64,000 nt of DNA from Ascarosepion bandense (GCA_037127315.1 JBBBDQ010000351.1:698501-762500); one strand, 5' to 3'; numbered from the stretch's first letter, positions 31,877 to 42,645 are shown. Numbers and translations are program-made. Notes: generated by a model from the sequence alone, not told the origin.

Positions 31877-32560
31877 AAAAATTTCAATATTTAAACAATT
31901 TTAGGTGGGGATCAGTTTTTCATACAACGTTATAGTAAATTGATCCTCCATTTTGGAACCACTTGCCAGTACAACAGTACCAACACCTGTAAATTTGTTG
32001 ATTATCAAATTTTTTACTTTTTTCAGTGCAATATTATCTATTAAACTCTAAACTTTCTGACTAACAAAAAAAAAAAAAATTGTAAAATTTCAATATTTAA
32101 AATAATTTTAAGAGGGAAGGTCAGTTTTTCATACAACCTTATAGTAAATCGACCCTGTGCAATTAACTTTTTTGCTTGTGCATATTCAACTACTGAATCC
32201 TTTGCAAAATTCTTGAATAAAACCATTCTTGGAGTTTCCAAGGAAGATGCCATCATAAAAACTGAAGAAAACTTGAAAAAGACAAAAACAAAAGCAACAA
32301 CTTGTCCCCCAAAAAACAAACAAAGCAACCTCAACGCGAGTGCTTCCAAAATGGAGGATCGAATTACTATAACGTCATATGAGAAACTGAGCCCCCTCTT
32401 AAAATTATTTAAATATTGAAATTTTTCCAAATTTCTTTTGATAATTGGAAACTTTAAGTAATCATTGGTAAGACTGCGTTGAGAAAAGTAAAAAAAAAAA
32501 AATTGAAAAACAACAAATTTAAAGGCGGTGGTAGTCTCCTTCAGGTCCGCTGAATATTCT
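31740..32560. mobile_element. Merlin internal-deletion derivative, about 0.82 kb
   Basis: Inverted ends gacatgaaggagactaccac (31750) and gtggtagtctccttcaggtc (ending near 32548) match the ends of the 2.7-kb Merlin element at 2700-5394. The subterminal sequence tcatacaacgttatagtaaa is also shared. The right interior (32150-32265, including tgtgcaattaacttttttg) matches 4888-4990. No transposase remains, so it is a non-autonomous deletion derivative. A 50-base A run sits in the left arm. Confidence 0.8.
31825..31874. repeat. Poly-A run of 50 bases
   Basis: An uninterrupted A run inside the left arm of the Merlin derivative; the right arm has a 13-base equivalent and the 2.7-kb element has shorter runs. 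A polylysine open frame across it is not real. Confidence 0.95.
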
Positions 32561-32679
32561 TCTTCTTGTGTATTTAAACTTAACCCAGTTGTGTTCTGAC
32601 TTGGTATATTAAGTTCTGGGAGGTGATATTAGAATGTGTGAGTAGTGTAAAGATTATCAGCAGAGAAATTGAAAGTAGC

Positions 32680-32812
32680 AAGCCGAGTTTGTTTGCATAA
32701 TGCCATTTGGAAAGGAATCAATTTATCTCTTCTCTTCCAAACTATGGATTAATTAGTAGGGTTGACTTTGCTCTCAATCTTTGGGTGAGAACTAGTCTAT
32801 GCAAAAGAAAAT
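32680..32812 (+). mobile_element. Degenerate SINE1 body
   Basis: Phrases like ggaaaggaatcaatttatct, then actatggattaattagtagg and a region like the tctatagcc and accagtctac parts, follow the SINE1 order but are heavily decayed. Confidence 0.5.
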
Positions 32813-32844
32813 TTTTAATTTAAACCCATAAAGAAGGAAGCACT

Positions 32845-33090
32845 TTAGTCTTTGTTAAGGAAACGTAGCAATTCATGGAAAATGGAATCTGCGGCAAGCC
32901 ACGATCGTCTGCATGCTGATGGGACATGCCATTTCACAGATAATAAAGAAAAGGAATGTGTAGAGTGCCATGATCGCCTACATTCTGATGGACATGGCAT
33001 TTCGCAGATAATAAAGAAAAGGAATCCATGGAGAGCCATGATCGTTTACATATGGAAAAGACATGGCACTCAAAAGAAAAGATAAATTTC
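32845..33090 (+). pseudogene. LINE-B tail, triplicated
   Basis: The extreme C-terminal/3' part of LINE-B (the part around agccatgatcgcctac in other copies) occurs three times in tandem, with the phrase starting at 32898, 32967 and 35 bases into the next line at 33035. The period is 68-69 bases. Each is followed by a decayed gacatggcat-type end. The last copy ends in ggcactcaaaagaaaag. Confidence 0.7.
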
Positions 33091-33436
33091 CTGGATGGGA
33101 TGAAAGCACCCATGTCGGTTTTCACCCCAGAGGAGATCTCAGATGCACAGTCTTCAACAGGGAGACTAAAAACTTTGTTCAAAGGAAATCTCCGAATGAC
33201 TCCCAGTCCACTCTTTGATAGCAGTAGGATATTCTGTAGGTTGGGCGTTCCTGGAAGAAAGGGGAGTGGAAATAGATATTAACGGAAACCACAGCATGAT
33301 CATAGTTGCCAAGGGGGTAGAGCTGCATGGTGTGACATGTGTCAGGGAAAGATGTGAAACAAATCTAGCAATGAGCCGAGTCCATGAGGGCTATTGGGAA
33401 AATGCGTAGGGAAATCCACCACTTGCGTGAACGACT
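33090..33436 (-). pseudogene. LINE-A segment between endonuclease and RT
   Basis: The reverse complement aligns with 52046-52370, sharing ggtgaatttccctacgcat-type and catcatgctgtggtttt-type phrases. In LINE-A this part encodes the end of the endonuclease domain and the linker before RT. Frames are broken. The 84-codon plus-strand frame here is antisense to it and is not called. Confidence 0.6.
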
Positions 33437-33794
33437 GAGTGATTGAAAAGTTCATAGTGGCTTTATTGCCTTGCTTGGGGTGAAACAATTAAAAAATGAA
33501 TGCTACATCTCTCAATAAAATTCTATACAACGGTATTTGGCTAGCCCCTATTTCTGTGCAGAGTGTTTAGATAAACTACATTCCTTAATTCCACCAGTTC
33601 GAACCTTCACAGCTAAAGCACACACCCTGCTATGCACATTCCTTTTCTCGCAGATGTTGCAAGCCTTTTGCTTTCGCTAATTCCATGGAAAGCATATGAT
33701 ACGATATTAAGATGATAGAACGTGTAACAGAAAATGGTAGTTTACTGATTAAATTGAAACATACTCGCACCACTTACAGTTTCTGTCATGTCGG
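33437..33794. other. Intergenic with a LINE-A tail scrap
   Basis: The phrase attgccttgcttggggtgaa near 33470 matches the LINE-A 3' end. The rest was not recognised. Confidence 0.4.
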
Positions 33795-34415
33795 GTGCTC
33801 CTGCTATCCACTTAGGTGTCCTCGACCGAATCCAACGGAGAATCTGTAATGTGATCGATCCCGACATAGCAGCTCAGATACAGTCATTTTCTCACTGAAG
33901 CAGTGTGGCTTTCCTGTGTCTCTTCTTCAAATACTTTCACGGCTTCTGCTCCGATGAACAGCTAAGTTCATCGGAGCAGAAGCCGTGAAAGTATTTGAAG
34001 TGCACTGGTGCACCCTATGTATGAATTTCCTCGAGCCACAAGATTAGCAGATCGGTCCCACCCTTTCACTGAGAAACCAATAAATTGTAAACACAAATTA
34101 TACTCCACCAGCTTCTTTTCTCACACTTCCCGCCTGTGGAATTCTCTTCCGCTTACTTGTGTTCTCGACAGCTACAATCTCCAAGAATCCAAATGAAAAG
34201 TCAATAGTCATCTCTTGTCTCACTAACTTGCATCCTCTCTCTCATACTCTTTTCTCCATCCATTCCACTCTCCTCAGTATTCTCATGCTTCTCTTACCCT
34301 CCTCCTGACACCGCCTGTAACCTGTCACTCTTTCTCATAACATTCCTCTTATGTAACCCCTTGCACAACAGTGGCAGTAAAATGCCTTACTTGGGGCGAA
34401 ACAATTATTAAAAAA
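33795..34415 (+). pseudogene. LINE-A C-terminus and 3' UTR, with palindrome
   Basis: The sequence follows LINE-A ORF2 from the region corresponding to gtgcccctgctgctctcctt in the 38855 copy. It continues through the frame at 34008-34196 with EFPRATRLADRSHPFTEK and SRLWNSLPLTCVLDSYNL to the UTR phrase gtaaccccttgcacaacagt and a short A run. A 76-bp palindrome disrupts the frame. The RT core is absent. Confidence 0.75.
33925..34000. repeat. 76-bp palindrome in LINE-A
   Basis: Two perfect 35-base arms surround the 6-base spacer agctaa. The left arm starts cttcaaatactttcacggc and is the normal LINE-A sequence. The right arm is its exact inverse, absent from other copies, after which the normal sequence resumes with a small loss. 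Confidence 0.95.
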
Positions 34416-34504
34416 AATAGATGAACTACCCAGATGAGGTATGTGAGTTAATTGTAAGCATTCAGATATTTTCTTTCTTGGCTAATTGTGAGCATTACGA
34501 ATGC

Positions 34505-34807
34505 TTTATAAATCCCCGTGCGTATACTAAATATCAGGAAGAGACAAATGAGGTTCCTGGGACACGTAATGAGGAAGGAAGGCCTATAGAACTTAATACT
34601 CACATGTCGGATAAAGAGAAGGAGAGACAGGGTAAAGCAGCGCAAGGCGTTCTTGTTAGGTCTGAGCAAATGGATGGTGGAACGGGACTTAGAAGAGATA
34701 CCAAGAGAAAAATTATTGAGAGCGACAAGACAGAGAGCCAAGTGGAAGTCTATGATCGCCTACGTCCTGAAAGGACACGGCACATGAAGAAGCAGATCAC
34801 CGGGTAG
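34505..34807 (+). pseudogene. LINE-B C-terminal fragment
   Basis: The open frame at 34421-34807 reads LINE-B sequence in part in an unusual frame. The nucleotide phrases gggacacgtaatgaggaagg and gtctatgatcgcctacgtcc place it in the family's last 300 bases. It is frameshifted relative to 35443. Confidence 0.65.
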
Positions 34808-35174
34808 CCATGTTGGTATGGAGGCTTGTTAACTGTGTGAATGTAAGCTGCAGATTAATTTGGTTTGGTTTTTATGGTTTATCAAAATTTCATGTGTTAT
34901 TTAAAGCTGAAACGTACTTTGGATTGGAAGAAACTTTCTTTTTTTTTTTGCAAGCGAATATTGGATTAACAATTTTTTGAGAAAAAATATTTTTCCAGGT
35001 ACAATTCCTACATTTTAGTGCATATCTAGAAAATGACATGGAGGAATTTCTAAAGGAATTTGTGCTTAAGAGATTTAACTAATTCTTATTCTAAGCCACT
35101 ATACATTACATCACCTGACAATCTACAAAACCTACGGATTTTGCTAACCTATATTTTCTCAACTCTGTCTCATG
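34808..35174. other. Intergenic, nothing recognised
   Basis: AT-rich DNA with a T run at 34938-34947; no feature recognised. Confidence 0.4.
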
Positions 35175-35290
35175 AATTAAAGTGATGGTTTATGAATTTG
35201 ATGACAGTAATTGTGAGTTCAGTCCCTGTGTCCGGTAGACTTAGTGGTTAAACAGGGTAAGCAATGGCTGAGCGGTACTATATACGAACA
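35175..35290 (+). repeat. Repeat K copy 1
   Basis: The phrase attaaagtgatggtttatgaa, then agtaattgtgagttca, recurs at 36028-36090. The two copies bracket the LINE-B copy at 35365. The class is unknown. Confidence 0.55.
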
Positions 35291-35364
35291 ACACAATGAT
35301 ACGAGCTGGACAGGGACAGCAGAATGAGAACAATCTACCGCTATAGATTAAATAAAGAGTTTAA

Positions 35365-35945
35365 TCCAAAATTCCCTGAAGTAGAAGGATGATGCGAATA
35401 TCATAGACCGAGCATGCGAGCAATGATGAGGTTTTAGAAAGGATGGAAACGAAAAGGAAATTAATACTGATCATCGGGAAGAGACAGCTGAAGTTATTGG
35501 GACATGTAATGAGGAAGGAAGGCTTGAAGAATCTGATACTCACAGGTCAGATAGAGGGAAAGAGAGGCAGGAGAAAGCAGCGGATAACATACTTGATGGG
35601 CTTGAGCAGGTGCATGGAAGAGCGGGGTTTGGGTGGGGTAACAGGAAAAAGTGTGCGGAGAGCCATGTTATTGGGACATGTAATGAGGAAGGAAGGCTTG
35701 AAGAATCTGATACTCACAGGTCAGATAGAGGGAAAGAGAGACAGGAGAAAGCAGTGGATAACATATTTGAAGGGCTTGAGCAGGTGGATGGAAGAGCGGG
35801 GTTTGGGTGGGGTAACAGGAAAAAGTGTGCTGAGAGCCATGATCGCCTACGTCCTGAAGGGACATGGCACACAGAAAAAGAAGAACCTGAATCAACAGAC
35901 GACTGAAGAAGACTGGAGTGTATAATGGCTGAAACGTTGTAACAA
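35365..35945 (+). pseudogene. LINE-B C-terminus with in-frame duplication
   Basis: The open frame at 35443-35925 (160 codons) encodes the RTE-like tail: METKRKLILIIGKRQLKLLG, then HVMRKEGLKNLILTGQIEGK, then a basic segment and TYLMGLSRCMEERG. A 174-base unit is present twice (35493-35666 and 35667-35840). Because 174 is 58 codons, the frame stays open through both. The copy ends near ctgaagaagactggagtg. It lacks the RT catalytic region, so it is a 5'-truncated insertion with a secondary duplication. Confidence 0.75.
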
Positions 35946-36027
35946 GAAAATAGGACATTATCGAAATGAAAATATTTTAATTAATGATAACCAAATAATA
36001 ATTACGACTAATCACTAGCCTCAAGGA

Positions 36028-36150
36028 TTAAAGTGATGGTTCATGAATTTGTTTATATAGTAATTGTGAGTTCAATTCCTGAACTAGGTAGCTAGCACAG
36101 TGGAAACCGTGCAAACAATAATTGAAGAGTACTAATTAATAACTTGACGA
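36028..36150 (+). repeat. Repeat K copy 2
   Basis: It matches 35175-35290 at its start (aaagtgatggttcatgaatt, then agtaattgtgagttca) and then diverges. Confidence 0.5.
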
Positions 36151-36446
36151 GATATTCCTAAAAATGGTTGACAGATTAAAATTTTGATTAAATAACGTTT
36201 ATTTAATCTATGGCGAACGCAATCGTCAGAACATAAATAACAACAAAAAAATGAGGACAATAGTCGTGATGTAAATTATGATAACCTCTTTTTTTAAATA
36301 ACTTTTTCCTCTCTTAATTTTTTCTGATTATTGGAAAATTTTGACTAAAAAAATGATGTGATACATTGGTTGTATGAACAATAATTACTTAGATAATAAT
36401 AAACCTTATGATAACTTGTACTTACTCTCATAAGTTCTCACATAAA
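36151..36446. other. Intergenic, nothing recognised
   Basis: AT-rich, no feature recognised. Confidence 0.4.
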
Positions 36447-36594
36447 TAATTATGCCTGATTTTTATTGCTATTATACTGTCATACAAACAATATCTCTTT
36501 CTGATTCACTCGACATGAAATAATTATGCCTGATTTTTATTGCTATTATACTGTCATACAAACAATATCTCTTTCTGATTCACTCGACATGAAA
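36447..36594 (+). repeat. 74-bp direct duplication
   Basis: Two identical 74-base units start with taattatgcctgattttt at 36447 and 36521. The perfect identity indicates a recent duplication or an assembly artefact. Confidence 0.95.
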
Positions 36595-36779
36595 ATTTGT
36601 CGGTCGTATGTGAACGCTTACAAGGCAAAACAAAAATTTTAAAAAGTTGCTTTCTGTACAGGGACTTCGAGCATCACATCCAGCTCACAAAATAGCCTCC
36701 AAAAAATAATACAAATCAAATGGAGTCCAATCACGAACGTTGCTGCTAAAGCAAGGTTGACAAACCACTGAGTCATGAC

Positions 36780-38854
36780 CCATTCTCTCTGCTTTTAAGA
36801 ACGCAACTCATGACTGTCAAGCAGAATCTCGGAAAGCTCTATCCTTGTCGGACTCTCTGCCTTCTTGCGGAGAGGAACTCAGACGAGATTATCCTAAAGA
36901 TCTTAGTCTCGTCTGTGGAAAAGTTGACAAGAGCTCGGCCCTTAGTATGCGAGGTTTATGGAGAGTTTTTGCCTGAGTGTAGGCGCTTTTTCCCTACGTT
37001 AAAAATCGACCTTGTGTCACATCCCACGTTTGTGAGAAGGACTTCGGTAAATACTGAGTCGCGGACCAGTAGGCAAGCTCAACAACATCACCAGTAACCT
37101 CGGTCGACCCCCCCCCCCCCACACGCACAACTCCAGGCCGTACCAACTCTCCCCATCCGCCAATTCGCATCCCTCACCGAAAATGAAATATCATGCCTTG
37201 ATCTTCTATATCACCAGTCTAACGAATTTTATCTTAACAAATAAAATAAAAAAATCTAGATTTAAATAAAGCGTATTGGGCGCATACTTGAAATCTATTG
37301 GGAAATACACCAACCCAAATATTTAATTATGATAGTAAAAATGTGATAATTCAAGATTCAATAATTTTTCACTGGAGTCTGTGGATAGGAAGAAGAAAAC
37401 CAAGTCTTTTCTCGAAAAAGTGTGTCTTTTGTGCTATCTGCTGAAAAAAAATCCGAATCAAGATGTTAGTAAGCCTTTAGTAAGCCTAGAAATATGTTAA
37501 ATGTTTGTTCTTTCCTACCAGTCTTGATCATTCTTACCCAAACAAAAGGACGCAACTTTAAACCAGATGATCGGTAATTGTAGTGTATAAAACAAAGATA
37601 AATGATGATGGGGTGGGGAGTGCAGTGCGACGCTCGCTCGCCGGCAGGCTAGCTATTTTTCTTTCTTTCTTTGGTTGCCTCAAGGAAATGGATTTCAGGT
37701 TTTCTTTTCTCGGCCCGTTATACAGGGCAGTTGTGAAACCAGACACCAGCTAATCCGCTTCTCCTTCCTCTTTGTCAGTTTGACTGTCAATCCGCAACTT
37801 CGACACACACAATCCACCGAAAAAATCCGCTCTCTCAGCAGTGCTGGCATCCGCTTTTTATGCCATTCCAAGACGGCTAAAATTTGCATGTGTGCAAATA
37901 TCGTCTCGTTTTGGATGAGATGGGCACGCATAAATTGTATCTTCAATAGCGGCCATCTTTCTTTTTTGTTATTATCTTACAGGCAAGACACGTTCGCGCT
38001 CGTTTCGAATTCCGAGGTAATTCATGCGTTTCGTTACAATTATGGTGCAATGGGTGACACGGATTAGTGACGGGGACTTACGGGACGAACACTTTTCTCA
38101 TCAGGATCTGACTGAATTTTTTGAGCTCAGAATAAAGTTTATAACTGCTAGAAAGCGTTTCTTTCAGCAGATTTCATTGAAAGGTGGGTTCACTTTGCGG
38201 TTCTAATTCGTGTCAATCGGACCAATCTTGATATTTCTAGATTTAAAATGAAGTGAATTCCTGTTGGACCCTAACGCTGGTTAAGCTGATCTTCTTTTGG
38301 TTACTTAGTTAATGTTAGTGTCGTTTTCGGCCTAATCTTGGCGTTCACTTTTGTTAGGCCCTTGTCAAGTTTCTCAATCTCTCTAGTTTTTTATCTTAGC
38401 TTTTGTCTTGAATGGTCCAGCCTTAAATATTTTCCTATTCCAAAATTTTTTAGTCACTCCCCTGTCACTATATTAAGCTTTTTGATTCTTCTTGGAGTAC
38501 ACCGCCCTTATTTTTGTGTGTTAGCCAGACCAGATATAAACAGACAGCCGAGAGACAGAAAGAGAGAAGAGACCTCCGGAGAAATCAGCGTGTCATGTGA
38601 AGAAGTGCAGTCGTCTGCTTAAGGCATTTTTCTGCTCTCCTTAGGGCCGAGAAAACAGCAGCCTGACGTCCGCAATAAGTTTTTAAAATAAACATGCATA
38701 CAACTGCTATCAAGTTCCGACATTCAAATTATTAACTACCCAGCTGAACCGACATTCGCCAGCACGAATTAAAAAGGACTCACTCCAATCGGAATTTTTT
38801 GTTTATACCTTTCACGCTGTTCGGTTATTTACTAAGTTTCCCATAAAATAAAAC
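36780..38854. other. Mostly non-repetitive, CpG-containing region
   Basis: This stretch has no recognised repeat and has more CpG than its surroundings, especially at 36860-37130 and 37610-38100. It has unrecognised open frames, for example 95 codons at 36810-37097 and 130 codons at 37675-38067, none with a known domain. A splice-acceptor-like ttattatcttacaggcaag lies at 37972, a donor-like gaggtaatt near 38015, and a YY1-like gcggccatcttt near 37950. A C run lies at 37109-37121. It could contain a promoter or exon of a host gene, but no protein similarity supports this. Confidence 0.3.
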
Positions 38855-39863
38855 CAGGTGTGGGCGACAAAGCGAACCTCGCTGCCGTGTTTGAAAAGGA
38901 CCTCCAATCCGTAGTGGCCTGGGGTAGGAAATGGCTAGTAAATTTCAATGCTTCTAAAATGAAGCTGTTATCAACTAACCACCATAGACAATCGCATCTA
39001 CCTCCCATTAGCATGGGCCAGGCTAGCCTCCCAGAGAGTAAAATACTATGCCTCCTTGGCCTTACACTTTCGGCGGACCTCAAATGGAATGACTATATCG
39101 AATTCCTTGCCAAATCTGCCGCTATGAAAGTCGGCTCTCTGTGCAGGGCCCGGAAGTTTTTCCTACCTGAATCTATTCTGCACATATACAAATCTACCAT
39201 CCACCCGTGTATTGAATATTGCTGCTATATCTGGTCGGGTGCCCCTGCTGCTCTCCTTGGGCTTCTTGACAAAATACAAAGGAGGATCTGTAACGTGGTT
39301 GATACTAACTTGGCAGACCGGCTGCAACCACTCTCTCACCGGCGTGATGTGGCTTCCCTGTGCTTCTTCTACAAGTACTTTCATGGCTTCTGCTCCGATG
39401 AACTTAGAGCACTGGTAACCGCCTAAGCACGAATTTACACGAGATACTAGATTAGCAACTAGGTCCCACCCTTTTACAGTTAAACAAATAAGATGTAACC
39501 GTAAATTCTACTCCAACAGCTTCTTTTCTCGCGCTTCCCGCCTGTGGAACTCCCTTCCACAACTCTGCTTTCCCGACAGCTACAATCTCCAGGTGTTTAA
39601 ATGTTGGGTCAATAGACACCTATCACTAACTCCCAATTATTCTCAGAACACTCTCATCTACCCAACCCTCATTCTCGGTATCCTTACCCGCCTATCACCT
39701 ACCCTCTGACATTTCCTATATTTAACCATTCTCGGTATCCCCACCTGCCTATCACCCACCCTCTGACATTTAATCATCCTTTCTCCACTCTATGTAGCCC
39801 CCCTGCGCAGTAGTGGCAGTGACATGCCTTGCTCGGGGTGAAACGCTTATAAAAAAAGAAAAA
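38855..39863 (+). pseudogene. LINE-A, best-preserved RT C-terminal copy
   Basis: The open frame to 39426 encodes 188 residues covering the end of the RT palm and the thumb: ANLAAVFEKDLQSVVAWG, KWLVNFNASKMKLLS, LLGLTLSADLKWND and LHIYKSTIHPCIEYCCYIW, then RRDVASLCFFYKYFHG. A single frame change near 39424 leads into the C-terminus (39429-39650), including a block with the conserved LWNSLP motif seen in other copies. The 3' UTR follows with tagtggcagtgacatgcctt and an A-rich tail ending at 39863. The catalytic palm and the endonuclease are absent, as expected for a 5'-truncated insertion. It is clearly younger than the other LINE-A copies in this window. Confidence 0.85.
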
Positions 39864-39884
39864 AAAATCCCCGAGGGTAAATAT

Positions 39885-41215
39885 TAACGGCCAATCCTCC
39901 GAGGTCCGGGCGGTCAATGCAGGCGTCACCCAGTGGTCACTTCTCGGACCAACCCTCTTTCTGATTTACATAAATAATCTACCTAAGAATATACTCCGAT
40001 CATTTTTAAGCATTTATGCTAAAGATACGATGATACACAGGCGCACCTCCAAAATTCTTGACGATCAGAGATTGACAGATGACCTCTCTTTCGATTTAAC
40101 ACTACCCAGTGAGGAAAAAACTAGCTGGTTACATTCAATGCCTCAAAAACCCAACTGATTACATTTCATCACCGCCGATCAGATCCCAAACTACCACTAG
40201 TCACGATGAACGGATATCCCCCTGAGGAGGCCCCGTACCTTGAGAGGATATTGAGCCTCAGGCTCACACCCAACCTCAAGTGGAATTCCTATATATGACC
40301 CATCGCTAAAGATGCAGGTAAAATGATCGGCTCCCTCTTCCGCTTTAGTAAGTGTCCGACTCCCCATGTAGCGGATAAGAAATTAATTAAAATCAACTGT
40401 CTTCACTTTCACAAAAATTCACAATGACGTGTGAAATCCTGGTTTTCCCAAATAGAAAAAGGATTGACCATGTGCTTAACGAAAAAAAATCGTAACCAGA
40501 TTTCGCAAGTAAGCGTTAAAATGATTTTTGACGAATGGGAGCGACTTGCAAGATCAAAAAGAACTTCGCAAGTAAGTGCGCAAAATCTAGATTACAATAA
40601 AAGGACTTCAACGTCAGTCAGTCAGAGAGTCAGATTGGAGCCGCGAGACAAGCATCTAAAATGTAACTTCAGCTTCAAGCGACTCGAACATTGTCCTATT
40701 TCTCTTATCTCTTTCAACAATTACTACTACGAATAATTTCTTCAACTCTCTATACACTTAACTCAACTTTATCATTGAACACGAACTCTACTCATGACTT
40801 CTTAAAAATGCTTCTAATTGAACATTAACTTCTACAACGTGTTATTCTTTCCTTTTAATCAATTTATATTTTAACATGAAAAATGTATATTTTATTCTTC
40901 TTAAGCTATTCTAAGCAATTCCACATATTCCAACCTGCCGACAACTAACCTTCTGATAATGATTCTGCATAAAACTTCTAAGCTGCAGGGAGTTCGGTTA
41001 TGTCTGACACAAGGCCGAAACAAAGAAACCTTAACCAGCTCCCTACGCTTCACTCATGCTATCCTCTACTTTTATAAGAACAGGCTGGAAATGGAATACT
41101 GTTGCCATATCTGGGAAGGAGCTCTCTAGTCTTAGAGTTCAAAAGCGACTCCGAGGACATTTTGGAGAAGAGTTATTTTCCACCCACCAACCTCTCCCTC
41201 ACAGGTGGGTCTCTC
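39885..41215 (+). pseudogene. LINE-C RT relic interrupted by a solo LTR
   Basis: The frame has a region corresponding to the RT block before the active site (tcggaccaaccctctttctg, encoding a GPTLF-like segment), then LRSFLSIYAKDTMIHRR around 39990-40040. The usual YADD box is YAKD here, with the first catalytic aspartate replaced by lysine. The thumb part follows to 40376. After the LTR, the frame resumes at 41053 with a part matching the region around YIEYCC-type and HIW in LINE-A. It is therefore dead through a point change, stops and an insertion. It differs from LINE-A but is of the same general group. Confidence 0.75.
40377..41052. mobile_element. Solo LTR copy 3
   Basis: It starts tgtagcggataagaaatt and ends acgcttca, matching the copy at 9262 closely. 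The flanks are ccca and ctca, compatible with a mutated 4-bp target duplication. It separates two consecutive parts of the LINE-C RT. No coding region is called; a 101-codon open frame in it is not shared by the other copies. Confidence 0.8.
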
Positions 41216-41559
41216 ACTGATAACACTGGTTACGGTAGATCTACCTTTTTTTTATTTAGTCTTATCGTAAATATTGCATAAATTATATGATGTAATTTCT
41301 TTTCAGAAGTTGTGCGATCATTCCTCTCTTGTTTTATTTAAGTAACTTTTTTGTCCATTGACTATCAATCTTTGAGTGATGCAGTTCGTACGAGCACTTT
41401 CCATGGTAGTAGCTATCTAGGTACCTCCACAAATTCGCTAAAAAAACTAAAAAAACAAAAACAAAAACACCATAATATGAAGACAAAAGGCCCCCAAATA
41501 AAAAACTTTATCGATAAGAAAAAAAGGATGTTAATAAGAGGGTAGATCAAAGTATTTTT

Positions 41560-42312
41560 TAATTATTTTAATTTTTTAAAAAAATTCTCAACACGTTCGA
41601 AATTTTGGTATAAAATCTTGTTTTTCTTTCGTTCGTTCGCGATGCAATTTTTACAAAGTTTAACTTTTAACGTAAATGTTACGCGAGTCACCTTTTTTGC
41701 CGGTGAAAAACACATTAACTTGAAAATTCTTGTAAAAATCAAATAATGGTCGGATTTTGATGAAAACTTCAGGACTTATTCATAAATGATTGAAATCATC
41801 TTTGAAATAATTATTTTTAGAAAATCTTATTAAAAATATAATTTTTTTTACATATGTAACCCACCACAAATTAATTTCCTGAAATGTTTAGAAATTCGCG
41901 AGAGTTCGCACAGATAAATTAGCTCTTTTTCAGAAAATCTGCTCTGAATTGTGAAAACAAAAATGCAGTAAACATTTGGTATTTTTTTTTTTAAAGATAA
42001 AATTTTAATTTGTTTTACAAACAATATATAAGGATATCATAGTCTGAAAAGAAAACATTTTTTCAATGAATGATGAATCTTTACAAGAATTGTTTGAATT
42101 TTTATTATTTTTTTTTATTATAGTAATGTATAAAAATATTTTTAAAAATTTCCTCCTTTATCGTTCACGCTAGGTTGTTAATTTAATACGTGAAAACTAT
42201 ATTTACTAATCGATAATTGAAAAGCTTAATACAAATAATTGAGCCATTCGATTTTTTAAATAATTAAAACATTTTAATTGTGTGCGTATGATAACCGTAT
42301 TTTCTTTTTACG
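41560..42312 (+). repeat. Repeat F copy 1, parts a and b
   Basis: Part a (41570-41960) matches 48650-49080 (aacacgttcgaaattttgg there with one change, aaatcaaata, acttcaggact). Part b (42060-42312) matches 49620-49830 (actatatttactaat, aaagcttaatacaaat). No coding content was found. Confidence 0.75.
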
Positions 42313-42361
42313 GGTGTCAGTACGTAAAATATATTAAACGGTCAGGTGTTTCAAAGGTGGC

Positions 42362-42645
42362 GCTTCTTCAGTCAGTTAAGTGCCATACGTGATACACGCT
42401 TTGGGCGATCATGTCTTGAAAGAGACATGACTGACTGGGCAGAAAATTATCCCGCAGTATGTTGCCATTGCTAACTACCAAGGCTATAGAACCCAATCTG
42501 TCTTATTTAACCAATAACTGGCGGGAAGAGACGGATTAATAGTATTTGTGCGTAAGTGAATGCAAGGAACTCAACTGAAATTCGAACTCGGATCCCCTAT
42601 TTGTCGTTCCGAGTCGATATCCACTGCACCACAACGCACATTATT
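42362..42645 (-). mobile_element. SINE1 copy
   Basis: Read in reverse it has the tail agttaagtgccatacgtgat, the hairpin, and the head gtcgttccgagtcgatatcc followed by actgcaccacaa. It is nearly full length with some internal loss. Confidence 0.85.

Noticed and set aside
31654..31935. Open frame with a long lysine run
   Set aside because: It reads through the 50-base A run in the Merlin derivative.
37109..37121. C run as a structural signal
   Set aside because: A single homopolymer of 13 bases has no further support.
37675..38067. 130-codon open frame as a host gene
   Set aside because: No domain or residue pattern was recognised and no start or splice context could be confirmed; the region is kept only as a candidate.
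38832..39083. Minus-strand open frame of 83 codons
   Set aside because: It is antisense to the LINE-A RT frame, as is the frame at 39163-39384.
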